A stretch of 32,318 nt of DNA from CALJIC01 sp039805565 (lineage in GTDB: Bacteria > Chloroflexota > Chloroflexia > Chloroflexales > Roseiflexaceae), in contig JBDLTZ010000237.1 of NCBI GenBank assembly GCA_039805565.1, positions 1 through 32,318 of the forward strand, written 5' to 3'. This document shows positions 15,028 through 23,771 of the stretch, in pieces; the first letter of the stretch is position 1; every line of letters begins with the position of its first letter. The position numbers and the translations under genes were made by a program. The notes below the pieces were generated by a model. That model was not told the origin of the DNA, made no database searches, and was given only the letters and a program-made list of their open reading frames with translations.

Positions 15028-15426
15028 ATGACGATGCGCGCACGTGGACCATTCGACGTCTCGCTCCGCCCGCAGCCGCTGGCCCACGCACACGAGGACG
15101 GGCTGCTGGGCAGGCTGGCGATCGACAAGCAGTATCGCGGCGACCTCGAGGCGACGGCCGTGGGCGAGATGCTCTCAGCGCGGACCGACACCGCGGGCTC
15201 AGCCGGGTACGTGGCGATCGAGCGCGTCAGCGGGGCGCTCCACGGCCGCCGCGGGACGTTCGTGCTGCAGCACTCCGGCACCATGACGCGCGGCGCGCAG
15301 GCCCTATCGGTCACGGTGGTGCCCGACTCGGGAACTGGACAGCTCGCGGGCCTCACGGGGACGATGGTGATCCTGATCACAGACGGCGAGCACACCTACG
15401 ACTTCGAGTACACGCTGCCAGGGTAG
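15028..15426 (+). CDS. DUF3224 family protein
   Basis: The sequence of 132 residues matches the DUF3224 pattern throughout: an opening GPFDVSL, then GRLAIDKQYRGDLEATAVGE (28-47), GSAGYVAIERVSGALHGR (57-74), FVLQHSGTMTRGAQ and VPDSGTGQLAGLTG. The family has a small barrel of the allene-oxide-cyclase-like kind and no settled biochemical role. The ATG at 15028 is preceded by a perfect AGGAGG five bases upstream; the very long in-frame extension back to 14368 is antisense to larA and is not real. It is divergent from ridA and 20 bases upstream of the DinB-like gene, with which it probably forms an operon. Confidence 0.88.
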   Translation: MTMRARGPFDVSLRPQPLAHAHEDGLLGRLAIDKQYRGDLEATAVGEMLSARTDTAGSAGYVAIERVSGALHGRRGTFVLQHSGTMTRGAQALSVTVVPDSGTGQLAGLTGTMVILITDGEHTYDFEYTLPG

Positions 15427-15446
15427 ACGGTGGAGAGGGGGCCAGC

Positions 15447-16304
15447 ATGGGAGACAACAGGCTGCTGCGGGCGGTAGAGCGGTTCACGGAGGTGATGGCC
15501 GGCGCAGACGAGGAGCGGCTCGCACGATCGTGGGCCTGGGGCACCTACAGCGAGGGGACGCGCTTCGCGTTCTTCCGCACCTGCGAGGAGCTGCGGGAGC
15601 TGACGGTGCGCGTGGCCTCGGTACGGCGGGCGCAGCAGCGCGAGATGAACGGCGCGCAGCACATCCTGGCACAGTACCACGCCGCCTACCGCGACCTCCA
15701 GGCCGCCCTGCTGGGGCTGAGCGACGAGGACGTGACCCGCGCGCCCGCCGAGGGAGAGTGGCCGGTGAGCGTCGCCGTGGGCCATATGGTAGGCGCGGAC
15801 GCGGGCTTTCTGGTGGTGTGCGCCTACGCGCTGGAGCAGCACCGCGCTGGAGCTCACGAGCCGGGAGAGCCGCCCGAGGCCTTCTGGATCACCACGCTCG
15901 GCGACGAGTCAGGCTTCGAGGCAGTGATGGGCGGCCCCTTCTCCGACCTGCTGGCCTACCACGACCTCCTGCACGAGCGCGTGCTGGGCGCCCTCGGAGG
16001 CATCACGGACAGCGAGCTCGAACTGCCCTCGCGCTACTGGGAGGGCGAGCCGCTGCCGCTGCGCTTCCGGCTGCACCGCTTCGAGTCGCACCTGCGGCAG
16101 CACACGGTGCAGGTGGACAAGACGCTGGCCGCCATCAGCCGAGGCCCCTCCGAGGCGCTGCGCCTGACTCGGCTGGTGTACGCGGCGCTGGCCGAGGCCG
16201 AGGGGGCGTCGCTGGGCGCGGAGGACGTCCTCGAAGACGAGCGGGCCTGCGTCGCGGCCGGCATCGAGGCGCGCGCCGACGAGCTCGCCGAGGTCGTGCG
16301 GTAG
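15447..16304 (+). CDS. DinB-superfamily (four-helix bundle) protein
   Basis: This 285-residue protein contains a DinB-type core at about 75-232. The hallmark segment EWPVSVAVGHMVGADAGF (104-121) carries H113. The last core helix RLHRFESHLRQHTVQVDK carries H215 and H219, which gives the usual three-histidine metal site. Such proteins include metal-dependent thiol transferases (bacillithiol or mycothiol relatives) and many uncharacterised members. An N-terminal helical extension (1-70) and a C-terminal Glu/Ala-rich helical tail are additions to the core. GAGAGGGGG lies five bases before the ATG. It follows the DUF3224 gene closely and precedes polA by 71 bases. Substrate is unknown. Confidence 0.78.
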   Translation: MGDNRLLRAVERFTEVMAGADEERLARSWAWGTYSEGTRFAFFRTCEELRELTVRVASVRRAQQREMNGAQHILAQYHAAYRDLQAALLGLSDEDVTRAPAEGEWPVSVAVGHMVGADAGFLVVCAYALEQHRAGAHEPGEPPEAFWITTLGDESGFEAVMGGPFSDLLAYHDLLHERVLGALGGITDSELELPSRYWEGEPLPLRFRLHRFESHLRQHTVQVDKTLAAISRGPSEALRLTRLVYAALAEAEGASLGAEDVLEDERACVAAGIEARADELAEVVR

Positions 16305-16309
16305 GAGCG

Positions 16310-16338
16310 TTGTGCGCCCCCCGCGGATGCGCTAGAAT
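16310..16338 (+). promoter_or_regulatory. Candidate polA promoter
   Basis: TTGTGC (16310-16315) and TAGAAT (16333-16338) are 17 bases apart, 38 bases upstream of the polA ATG. The -10 has five of six consensus bases and the -35 only the TTG core. It lies entirely in the short gap after the DinB-like gene. Confidence 0.45.
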
Positions 16339-16375
16339 ACGTGTGCGCCTGGCGACTTGTACAGAGGTGAGCCCC

Positions 16376-19231
16376 ATGCCCGACCGCCGCCCGCTCCTGC
16401 TGCTGATCGACGGCCACGCCCTGGCCTTCCGCGCCTTCCACGCCCTGCGCGAGGCCGGACTGCGCGCCTCCACCGGCGAGCCGACCTACGCGGTCTTCGG
16501 CTTCGTCGCGATCATGCTCACGGCGATCGAGGAGCACCGCCCCGAGTACATCGCCGTCTCGTTCGACATCGGCCGCACCTTCCGCGACGACATGTACGCC
16601 GAGTACAAGGCCGGCCGCGCCGAGACCCCCGAGGAGTTCGAGCAGCAGCTCACCCGCATCAAACAGCTCCTCGGCGCCTTCAACATCCCGATCTACACTG
16701 CCCAGGGGTTCGAGGCCGACGATGTGATCGGCACCCTCGCCCGCCAGGCCACCGCCCACGGCGTCGGCACGCTCATCCTCACCGGCGACACCGACACCCT
16801 CCAGCTGGTGGACGAGCACGTGAAGGTGCTGCTCGCCAACCCCTACGGCAAGAAGACCACTACTACCGTCTACGACCTGGCCCAGGTCCAGGAGCGCTAC
16901 AACGGCCTGCGCCCCGACCAGCTCGCAGACCTGCGCGGCCTCAAGGGGGATGCCTCCGACAACATCCCGGGCGTCAAGGGGATCGGCGAGACCGGCGCGA
17001 TCGCCATGCTCAAGCAGTTCGACACCGTCGAGAACCTCTACGAGAACCTGGCGCTGGTCCAGAACCGCTATAAGAAGGCCCTCGACGGCCAGCGCGACGT
17101 GGCGCTCTTCAGCAAGCGCCTGGCGACAATCGTCTGTGACGCGCCGGTATCCCTCAGCCTCAAGGACGCCACCCTGCGCGAGTACGACCGCGCCCATGTG
17201 ATCGCGCTGTTCCAGGAGCTGGAGATGGGCGCCACGCTGATCAAGAAGCTGCCCATCACCGGCGACGCCTTCGAGGTGGCCGAGCTGCCGGCGGCGGGCC
17301 AGGGACCAACGATCGAGGACCAAGGGCCGCCGCCCACAGGCCGCTCCGGCAGCCCGCAGCAGATGGCGATGTTCGACATGCCGGCCGCCGCGCCCGCGTC
17401 TGCCGCGCCGATCCCTAGCCACGGCGCCTACACCGCCGTCACCACCCCCGCGCAGCTTGCCGAGGTCGTGGCTGCGCTCCAGGCCGCGCCAATCGTCGCC
17501 TTCGACACCGAGACCACCAGCGAGCGCCCACTCACGGCCGAGATGGTCGGCATCTCGCTCAGCGTCGCGCCCGGCCAGGCCTGGTACATCCCGCTTCGCC
17601 ACGAGGGCGCCGAGCAGCTCCCCGTCGAGCAGGTGCTCGACGTGCTCCGGCCACTGTTCGCCGACCCAGCGCGGCCCAAGGTGGCCCACCACGCCAAGTT
17701 CGATGTCGAGGTTCTGGAGAAGGCCGGCGTCCCGGTGAACGGGCTGGTCTTCGACACCATGCTGGCCGCCGGCCTGCTGGACAAGCGCCGCGGCCTCAAG
17801 GACCTGGCCTTCTACGAGCTCAAGCTGGCCGAGCCGATGACCGCCATCGAGGAGCTGATCGGCAAGAAGGGCAAGGGCCAGCTCACCTTCGCCCAGGTGC
17901 CCGTCGAGCGCGCCCTGCCCTACGCCGCCGCCGACGCCGACATGACCCTACGGCTGCACCAGGCGCTCGAGCCGCAGCTTGCCGCCCTGCCGAAGGTCGA
18001 GGGGATCTTCCGCCGCCTCGAGATGCCGCTCGTGCCGGTGCTGGTCCGCATGGAGCAGGCCGGCATCAAGCTCGACGCCGACTACATGCGCGGACTCGGC
18101 GACCGCATGGGCCGCACCCTGGCCGACCTCGAGGAGCGCATCTACGCCATCGCCGGCAAGAGCTTCAACATCAACTCCGGCGACCAGCTCTCCGACGTGC
18201 TGTTCGGCAAGGTTGGCCTGCCCACCCAGGGGCTCGCCAAGACCTCCACCGGCCGCTACTCGCTCACCGCCCAGGTGCTCGAGGACCTGCGCCAGCACGA
18301 CACCTCGGGCATCCTCGAGCTCATCCTCAAGTTCCGCCAGCTCACCAAGCTCAAGTCCACCTACGTGGACGAGCTCCCCGCGCTGGTGGGGCCGGACGGG
18401 CGCGTCCACACCGACTATAGCCAGCTCGGCGCAGCCACCGGGCGGCTCTCCTCCAACAATCCCAACCTCATGAATATCCCCACCCGCACCGACGAGGGCC
18501 GCGAGGTGCGCCACGGCTTCGTGGCCGAGCCGGGCCACACGCTGGTGGCCGCCGACTACTCACAGATCGAGCTGCGCGTCCTGGCCCACATCACCGGGGA
18601 CGAGAACCTCGTCCGCACCTTCCAGGAGGACCGCGACATCCACGCCGCCACGGCCTCGCAGCTCTTCGGCGTCCCCGAGAGCCAGGTGGACAAGAACCAG
18701 CGGCGGATCGCCAAGACCACGATCTTCGGCATCGTGTATGGTATCAGCGCCTTCGGGCTCGCGCCGCGCATCGGCTACAGCCGCGAGGAGGCCAGGCGGC
18801 TGATCGACGAGCTCTTCGCGCGCTTCCCCGGCATCCGCACATACATCGACCAGACGATCGAGGCCGGCAAGCGCGACGGCTACGTGCAGAGCCTGTTCGG
18901 CCGCCGCCGCATGATGCCGGACCTGCGCGTCTCCGGGCCGCGCCGGCAGGCCGCCGAGCGCGAGGCGATCAACGCCCCCATCCAGGCCACCGCCGCCGAT
19001 ATCATGAAGCTCGCGATGATCGACGTGGACCGCGAGCTGCGCGAGCGGAGCCTCGCGACCCGCCTGCTGCTCCAGGTCCACGATGAGATCATCCTCGAGG
19101 CGCCCAACGCCGAGGTGGACGAGGTGGTGCAGCTGGTGTGCGAGAAGATGGAGGGCGCCTACCAGCTCCGCGTCCCGCTCAAGGTGGACGTCGAGGCCGG
19201 TACTAACTGGGAGGAGCTCCACGCCATCTAG
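16376..19231 (+). CDS. polA: DNA polymerase I
   Basis: This 951-residue three-domain polymerase serves lagging-strand processing and repair. The 5'-3' exonuclease domain covers about 1-290 (LLIDGHALAFRAFHAL, GFEADDVIGTLA, GLKGDASDNIPGVKGIG). The 3'-5' exonuclease domain (about 350-540) keeps its acidic residues: FDTETTS, AHHAKFDVEVL and YAAADADMTLRL, so proofreading is probably active. The polymerase domain shows motif A DYSQIELRVLAH, motif B RRIAKTTIFGIVYGISAFGL with the conserved Phe, and motif C LQVHDEIILEAP. A Pro/Ala-rich linker (about 310-345) joins the first two domains. The ATG at 16376 has GAGGTGA five bases upstream; the in-frame sequence before it is antisense noise over the DinB-like gene. 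Confidence 0.97.
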   Translation: MPDRRPLLLLIDGHALAFRAFHALREAGLRASTGEPTYAVFGFVAIMLTAIEEHRPEYIAVSFDIGRTFRDDMYAEYKAGRAETPEEFEQQLTRIKQLLGAFNIPIYTAQGFEADDVIGTLARQATAHGVGTLILTGDTDTLQLVDEHVKVLLANPYGKKTTTTVYDLAQVQERYNGLRPDQLADLRGLKGDASDNIPGVKGIGETGAIAMLKQFDTVENLYENLALVQNRYKKALDGQRDVALFSKRLATIVCDAPVSLSLKDATLREYDRAHVIALFQELEMGATLIKKLPITGDAFEVAELPAAGQGPTIEDQGPPPTGRSGSPQQMAMFDMPAAAPASAAPIPSHGAYTAVTTPAQLAEVVAALQAAPIVAFDTETTSERPLTAEMVGISLSVAPGQAWYIPLRHEGAEQLPVEQVLDVLRPLFADPARPKVAHHAKFDVEVLEKAGVPVNGLVFDTMLAAGLLDKRRGLKDLAFYELKLAEPMTAIEELIGKKGKGQLTFAQVPVERALPYAAADADMTLRLHQALEPQLAALPKVEGIFRRLEMPLVPVLVRMEQAGIKLDADYMRGLGDRMGRTLADLEERIYAIAGKSFNINSGDQLSDVLFGKVGLPTQGLAKTSTGRYSLTAQVLEDLRQHDTSGILELILKFRQLTKLKSTYVDELPALVGPDGRVHTDYSQLGAATGRLSSNNPNLMNIPTRTDEGREVRHGFVAEPGHTLVAADYSQIELRVLAHITGDENLVRTFQEDRDIHAATASQLFGVPESQVDKNQRRIAKTTIFGIVYGISAFGLAPRIGYSREEARRLIDELFARFPGIRTYIDQTIEAGKRDGYVQSLFGRRRMMPDLRVSGPRRQAAEREAINAPIQATAADIMKLAMIDVDRELRERSLATRLLLQVHDEIILEAPNAEVDEVVQLVCEKMEGAYQLRVPLKVDVEAGTNWEELHAI

Positions 19232-19504
19232 AGCGAGACGCTAAAACCTAACGGCATCAGAAAGCCGTGCACGGCCACCGAGAAGGCCGTCTGTTCTGCG
19301 CGCCGCTGTAGCTTTCTGCGCTGCGCGCGAACAACGCCGCCAGCGTCCCGCACAACGTCCCGCCTCAGCCCACCGCCACGCCAGCCAGCACCCCAACCGC
19401 CCGGCCTACACACCCGATCGCGCCCCACGGGGCGCGTATGCTACAATGGTCGGCGCCACGCCAGAAACAGGTCGCCGGGGAACACGCGCCAGGAGCTCAC
19501 ACTC
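19232..19504. other. polA-glycosyltransferase gap
   Basis: This gap of 273 bases holds no gene. Just after the polA stop lie GCCGTGCACGGC (19264-19275) and an overlapping ACGGCC/GGCCGT stem (19271-19276 with 19285-19290) followed by CTGTTCTG. This is a possible weak terminator. A CGCCCC-AC-GGGGCG palindrome (19421-19434) abuts the next promoter element. Confidence 0.4.
19439..19447 (+). promoter_or_regulatory. Candidate extended -10 promoter of the glycosyltransferase gene
   Basis: TGC-TACAAT is an extended -10 element 57 bases upstream of the ATG, directly after a 6-bp GC palindrome (19421-19434) that covers the -35 position. The same TGC-TAtAAT layout precedes pcrA. Confidence 0.45.
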
Positions 19505-20518
19505 ATGCAGACTGCCGAGGACTACACCATGACCCTCCCAAGCGACCGCCGCGAGCGCGCGTCCGGCCGCCCGACCTTCTCGGTGGTCGCGCCGGTCTAC
19601 AACGAGGAGGCGCTGGTCGGCGAGTTCTGCCGCCGCGCCGTCGCCGCCCTCGAGTCCCTCGGCGAGCCGTTCGAGGTCATCCTGGTGAACGACGGCTCGC
19701 GCGATCGCTCCCCCGAGATCATGCGCGCCCTCCACGAGGCCGACCCGCGCATCAAGGTGCTGAACTTCTCGCGCAACTTCGGCCACCAGATCGCCATCAC
19801 CGCCGGCACCGACTACGCGCAGGGGCGCGCCGTAGCGGTGATCGACTCCGACCTCCAGGACCCGCCCGAGGTGATCGTCGACATGATCGCCAGGTGGCGC
19901 GAGGGGTACCAGCTGATCTACGGCGTGCGCGCCGAGCGCGAGGGCGAGACAGCCTTCAAGCTCGCTACGGCCTCGCTCTTCTACCGCCTCATCCGCAAGA
20001 TCACCAACGTCAACATCCCGCTCGATACCGGGGACTTCCGCCTGATGGACCGCAAGGTGGTGGACGCACTCAAATCTATGCGCGAGCACCACCGCTTCAT
20101 GCGCGGCCTCTCGGTGTGGGTCGGCTTCCGCCAGACGGGTGTGAACTACAAGCGGGACGCGCGCAAGGCCGGCGAGACAAAGTACCCGCTGCGGAAGATG
20201 CTGAAGTTCGCGATGGACGGCATCACGGCCTTCTCGTACCTGCCGCTGCAGCTCGCCACCTACCTGGGCTTCTTCACCGCCGCCCTCAGCCTCCTGTTCC
20301 TGATCACGGTCGTGATCATGCGCCTGTTCCACACCGGCGACCCGGCCACCGCCGCGTTCTACGGCCAGGCCTCCACACTGGCGAGCATCCTGTTCCTCGG
20401 AGCGGTGCAGCTGATCTTCCTTGGCATCCTCGGTGAGTACATCGGCCGCATCTACGACGAGGTCAAGGGACGGCCGCTCTACATCGTGGCTGAGGCGCTC
20501 GGGTACGAGGAGGAGTAG
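19505..20518 (+). CDS. GtrB/DPM1-like membrane glycosyltransferase (GT2)
   Basis: This 337-residue enzyme probably transfers a sugar from a nucleotide sugar to a polyprenyl phosphate at the inner face of the membrane. The GT-A domain begins TFSVVAPVYNEEALVGEF (24-41) and has VNDGSRDRS, the metal-binding AVIDSDLQDPPE with D114 and D116, and DTGDFRLMDRKV. Two C-terminal transmembrane helices (about 249-273 and 289-311) are followed by EYIGRIYDEVKGRPLY, which is typical of bactoprenol glycosyltransferases and ArnC/DPM1 relatives. ATG 19505 has GGAG nine bases upstream; ATG 19529 is an alternative. No flippase is adjacent. The sugar is unknown. Confidence 0.9.
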   Translation: MQTAEDYTMTLPSDRRERASGRPTFSVVAPVYNEEALVGEFCRRAVAALESLGEPFEVILVNDGSRDRSPEIMRALHEADPRIKVLNFSRNFGHQIAITAGTDYAQGRAVAVIDSDLQDPPEVIVDMIARWREGYQLIYGVRAEREGETAFKLATASLFYRLIRKITNVNIPLDTGDFRLMDRKVVDALKSMREHHRFMRGLSVWVGFRQTGVNYKRDARKAGETKYPLRKMLKFAMDGITAFSYLPLQLATYLGFFTAALSLLFLITVVIMRLFHTGDPATAAFYGQASTLASILFLGAVQLIFLGILGEYIGRIYDEVKGRPLYIVAEALGYEEE

Positions 20519-20983
20519 GGCGGGCGCTCCGCCCCGCGCCCCAGACAAGGGGGCCAGCCCCCTTGCATCCCCCGGCGGGGCTCAGCCGCCCCTGCACCCC
20601 GCAAGCGGTCCACTGCCAGACCGACATCGGTCGGCACCACAGCTGAGCTCATCGGGGAAACACACCCGCTGTGCCAAGACCGGAGCAAGTCGGGGAACCC
20701 CACGCCGCTTGCTCATTGTAGCAACCACCGGATGTCGGCCTGGCACGGCACCCCTTGCAGGGGGTCTGGGGGCGGGCGCCGCCCCCAGCGGGGGTGCAGG
20801 GGGCGGCGTCGCCCTGCGAAACAGCACGCACCTCAGTGCGCCAAGGGGAGCTCGGGGGCCTCCCCGATATGGAGCGCGAGGAGGGCCGATACCCACCTCG
20901 CACACACGCACGCACCCCGCGAGATAAGAGCAGGCGTGCTATAATCGGAGGGATAGCGCAGCAACACAGTCGGAGGGGGCTCC
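20519..20983. repeat. Intergenic region with GC palindromes (no gene seen)
   Basis: This 465-base gap before pcrA has no convincing gene. Perfect palindromes include AAGGGGGC-CA-GCCCCCTT (20547-20564), CCCCT-TGC-AGGGG (20751-20763) and CTGGGGGCGG-GCG-CCGCCCCCAG (20766-20788). TGCCAGACCGACATC at 20614-20628 repeats a word found at 11653-11667, and a near-complementary copy lies at 20731-20745. The pcrA promoter is at its right end. Confidence 0.65.
20937..20945 (+). promoter_or_regulatory. Extended -10 promoter of pcrA
   Basis: TGC-TATAAT is a perfect extended -10, 39 bases upstream of the pcrA ATG, with no recognisable -35. A second A/G-rich ribosome-site-like CGGAGGG follows at about 20946, but the working site is CGGAGGGGG just before the ATG. 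Confidence 0.6.
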
Positions 20984-23299
20984 ATGGATCTGCTCAGTTC
21001 GCTTAACCCGTCCCAGCGCCAGGCGGTGCAGGCCGGGGAGGGGCCCGTGCTCGTGCTCGCCGGCCCCGGCAGCGGCAAGACCCGCGTGCTCACCCACCGC
21101 ATCGCCTACATGATCGACGCGCTCGGCGTCGACCCTTTCAACATCATCGCCGTCACCTTCACCAACAAGGCCGCGCGCGAGATGAAGGAGCGCCTCGAGC
21201 ACATCCTCGGCGGCGGGCGCGCGGCAGCCCTCACCGTCGGCACCTTCCACAGCATCTGCACCCGCTTCCTCCGGCGCGACATCGCCCACCTCGGGCGCGA
21301 GCGCGACTTCTCGATCTATGACTCGGACGACCAGCAGCGCGTCATGAAGCGCGTCCTGCGCGACCTCAACCTCGACGAGAAGAAGAACTCCCCGCGCGCC
21401 ATCCACGCCACCATCTCGCGCGCCAAGAACGAGCTCGTGGACGCCGAGGAGTTCGCCCGCCACGCCCGCGGCACCTTCGATGAGACCGTGGCGCGCTGCT
21501 TCAAGCGCTACCAGGAGCTGCTGCGCGAGGCCAACGCGCTCGACTTCGACGACCTGCTTGTCGAGACGGTGCGCCTCTTCGAGCTGCACCCCGACGTCCT
21601 CGAGCGCTACCAGCGGCGCTACCGCCACGTCCTCGCCGACGAGTACCAGGACACCAACCGCGCCCAGTACGTGCTGCTCAAGCAGCTCGCCGCCGGCCAC
21701 AAGAATATCTTCGTGGTGGGCGATGAGGACCAGAGCATTTATGCCTTCCGCGGCGCGGACATCCGCAACATCCGCATGTTCGAGAAGGACTACCCCAGCG
21801 CCCAGGTGATCGAGCTGCGCGAGAACTACCGCAGCACCCAGGCGATCCTCGACGTGGCCCAGGCGGTGATCAACCGCAGCCACCAGCGCCACCGCGACAA
21901 GCAGCTCGAGACGAGAAACGGCAAGGGCGTCCAGGTGCAGATGATCGAGGGGTACGACCAGGACGAGGAGGCCCAGCTTGTGGCCGCCGAGATCGCCCAC
22001 ATGGTCTCCTCAGCCGAGCACCAGTACGGCGACATTGCGATCATGTACCGCACCAACGCCCAGTCGCGCGCCGTCGAGGAGGCGCTGATCGCCCGTGGCC
22101 TGCGCTACCAGATCGTCGGCGGCACGCGCTTCTACGAGCGCAAAGAGATCAAGGACGCCCTGGCCTACCTGCGCCTGACGCTCAACCCGTTCGATAGCGT
22201 CAGCCTCGGCCGGGTGCTCAACTGGCCCGCCCGCGGCATCGGCGAGCGCACCCAGGACGAGCTTGAGCGCCGCGCCTCCGAGCACGCCGTGCCGGTGTAC
22301 GTCGCCCTCCAGATGATCCAGGAGGCAGCGGCCCCCGGCCCGCCCGCCCAGCCCGGCGGCCCCGCGAGCTGGTTCAACGCGCGCACCACCTCGGCGCTCA
22401 TGGGCTTCCTGGCGATCCTCGACGAGCTGATCGCCGCGCGCGAGACCCACGACCTCGGCGGGATCATGGACCTGCTCTTCACCCGCGTCGGTCTCCAGGA
22501 GGCGCTGCTGCGCGAGCACGGCGAGGAGGAGGGTGGCGACCGCTGGAACAACGTGCTGGAGCTCCGGAATGTGGCCGATAACTACGCCAGCATGCCACGC
22601 GAGAGCCAGCTCGCCACCTTCCTCGAGGAGGTCGCGCTGGTGTCGGATGTGGACGCGGTCAAGGAGGAGCGCGACACGATCACCTGCATCACGCTCCATC
22701 AGGCCAAGGGGCTCGAGTACCCGGTGGTGTTTCTGGTGGGCCTCGAGGAGGGACTGCTGCCGCACTCGCGCTCGGTGGACGACCGCGACGCGCTCGACGA
22801 GGAGCGGCGGCTGTTCTACGTGGGCGCCACACGCGCTAAAGAGCGGCTCTACCTGCTCTACGCCTTCCGCCGCGCCACTTACGGCCGCAGCGGGCCGTCA
22901 CAGCCCTCGCGCTTCCTGGCGGACATCCCGAAGGAGCTGATCAAGCAGGCGCCGAAGCGCGGCTATGCCCCGGCTCAGCAGAGCTCGATGTTCACCGGGC
23001 GCTCCTTCGGCGCCACCGCATCCAGCCAGCGCCGCACCACGCCCGAGCCCCCAGCCCGACCCGCGTCGGCGCGCCCGACATCCCAGGGCCAGGCCGGCGT
23101 CTCCCGCCTCTCCGCCAGCGCGCGCCCAGCCGAGGCCAGCTTCTTCGCCGGGCAGAAGGTGCGCCACGCCATGTTCGGCGAGGGGATTGTGGTCAGCTCG
23201 AAGCTGATCGAGGACGACGAGGAGGTCACGGTGGCCTTCGCAGGCAAAGGGGTCAAGCGGCTGCTCGCCAGCTTCGCTAAGCTGGAGAAGTCCGAGTAG
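20984..23299 (+). CDS. pcrA: ATP-dependent DNA helicase PcrA/UvrD
   Basis: This 771-residue SF1A 3'-5' helicase works in nucleotide-excision repair, recombination control and transcription-coupled repair. It has the Q motif LNPSQRQAV, Walker A AGPGSGKT (26-33), TFTNKAAREMKERL, Walker B ADEYQDTNRAQ, motif III VGDEDQSIYAFRGAD, motif IV ELRENYRST, TLHQAKGLEYPVVFL, and motif VI RRLFYVGATRAKERLYL. A low-complexity linker rich in Ala/Pro/Arg/Ser (about 660-715) leads to a C-terminal Tudor-like domain (FFAGQKVRHAMFGEGIVVSS), the part that binds RNA polymerase in relatives. The ATG has CGGAGGGGG six bases upstream. A small gene follows 52 bases downstream. Confidence 0.95.
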   Translation: MDLLSSLNPSQRQAVQAGEGPVLVLAGPGSGKTRVLTHRIAYMIDALGVDPFNIIAVTFTNKAAREMKERLEHILGGGRAAALTVGTFHSICTRFLRRDIAHLGRERDFSIYDSDDQQRVMKRVLRDLNLDEKKNSPRAIHATISRAKNELVDAEEFARHARGTFDETVARCFKRYQELLREANALDFDDLLVETVRLFELHPDVLERYQRRYRHVLADEYQDTNRAQYVLLKQLAAGHKNIFVVGDEDQSIYAFRGADIRNIRMFEKDYPSAQVIELRENYRSTQAILDVAQAVINRSHQRHRDKQLETRNGKGVQVQMIEGYDQDEEAQLVAAEIAHMVSSAEHQYGDIAIMYRTNAQSRAVEEALIARGLRYQIVGGTRFYERKEIKDALAYLRLTLNPFDSVSLGRVLNWPARGIGERTQDELERRASEHAVPVYVALQMIQEAAAPGPPAQPGGPASWFNARTTSALMGFLAILDELIAARETHDLGGIMDLLFTRVGLQEALLREHGEEEGGDRWNNVLELRNVADNYASMPRESQLATFLEEVALVSDVDAVKEERDTITCITLHQAKGLEYPVVFLVGLEEGLLPHSRSVDDRDALDEERRLFYVGATRAKERLYLLYAFRRATYGRSGPSQPSRFLADIPKELIKQAPKRGYAPAQQSSMFTGRSFGATASSQRRTTPEPPARPASARPTSQGQAGVSRLSASARPAEASFFAGQKVRHAMFGEGIVVSSKLIEDDEEVTVAFAGKGVKRLLASFAKLEKSE

Positions 23300-23351
23300 G
23301 CCGCGCCTCAACTGCGGCGCCCGCTCGTTCCTTGCCAAGGAGCACCACGCG

Positions 23352-23621
23352 ATGAGCAGCTCTCGGCACGAGCACCAGCGCAAGCTGCGCGTTGTCCACC
23401 AGCGGCGGCTGAACATCCTTGAGGAGCTGGCGGCGACCATCGGCAAGCAAACTGCGCCGCCGCACGTGCTGATGGAGATCGATGAGCTGCGCGAGAAGAT
23501 CGCCGCGCTCGACGCGCAGCTCGCGGACGGGGAAGATTCGTTGCCCAACGTCCGCGCGCTCTGGAATCACGTATCGGGGCGCTGCGGCAGGAGTTCGAGG
23601 CAGTCAGCAGCGCGCTGCTGA
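23352..23621 (+). CDS. Small EAD-like protein, probably frame-broken
   Basis: This 89-residue frame starts at 23352 with AAGGAG nine bases upstream. Residues 18-57 read RRLNILEELAATIGKQTAPP followed by HVLMEIDELREKIAALDAQL. This resembles, from memory, a short helical module (RRL..LE..A..G..TPPH...EI..LR..IA.LE) found in Chloroflexota and Cyanobacteria conflict proteins next to NTPase, TIR or protease domains. Here it would stand alone. After about residue 60 the sequence turns unlike a protein (WNHVSGRCGRSSRQSAARC), while another frame takes over coherently, so a single-base deletion is likely. It probably shares the pcrA transcript. The function is unknown; adaptor-like self-association is the family expectation. 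Confidence 0.55.
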   Translation: MSSSRHEHQRKLRVVHQRRLNILEELAATIGKQTAPPHVLMEIDELREKIAALDAQLADGEDSLPNVRALWNHVSGRCGRSSRQSAARC

Positions 23622-23716
23622 CCACGCTCGGCCCGGTGGATCGGCTGCGGCTCCAGCATCAGGCAGATGATCTGCTGGAGCAGATGCGCGAGATCGAGCG
23701 TCAGCTGGCGGCGTAG
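23534..23716 (+). pseudogene. Continuation of the EAD-like gene in the shifted frame
   Basis: In the frame one base back, 23534-23716 reads RFVAQRPRALESRIGALRQE and then, from FEAVSSALLTTLG onward, a helical Leu/Glu/Arg-rich tail ending QMREIERQLAA and TAG. This looks like the natural C-terminus of the preceding gene, giving about 121 residues in total. The break falls between about 23525 and 23560; the GGGG run at 23529-23532 is a candidate site for a lost base. There is no slippery heptamer, so programmed frameshifting is unlikely. A real mutation or a sequencing error are the options. Confidence 0.55.
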
Positions 23717-23750
23717 AGAGGAGGGCAGGGACTTCACGTCCGTCGTGCAC

Positions 23751-23771
23751 ACGACTCACGACTCAGTGCTC
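23751..23771. repeat. 7-bp-phased repeat at the pcrA/pucR convergent end
   Basis: ACGACTC, ACGACTC, AGTGCTC run in exact 7-bp register and overlap the stop codon of the PucR-like gene. A GTCGTG-CA-CACGAC palindrome-like pair (23742-23755) adjoins it. Confidence 0.6.

Noticed and set aside
23525..23580. Programmed -1 frameshift in the small gene after pcrA.
   Set aside because: No X-XXY-YYZ slippery heptamer or downstream structure is seen; a lost base in a G-run explains the shift more simply.
23482..23670. A third frame (62 residues) across the EAD-like gene.
   Set aside because: Composition is Arg/Ser/Ala-rich noise, while the other two frames are helical and coherent on either side of the break.
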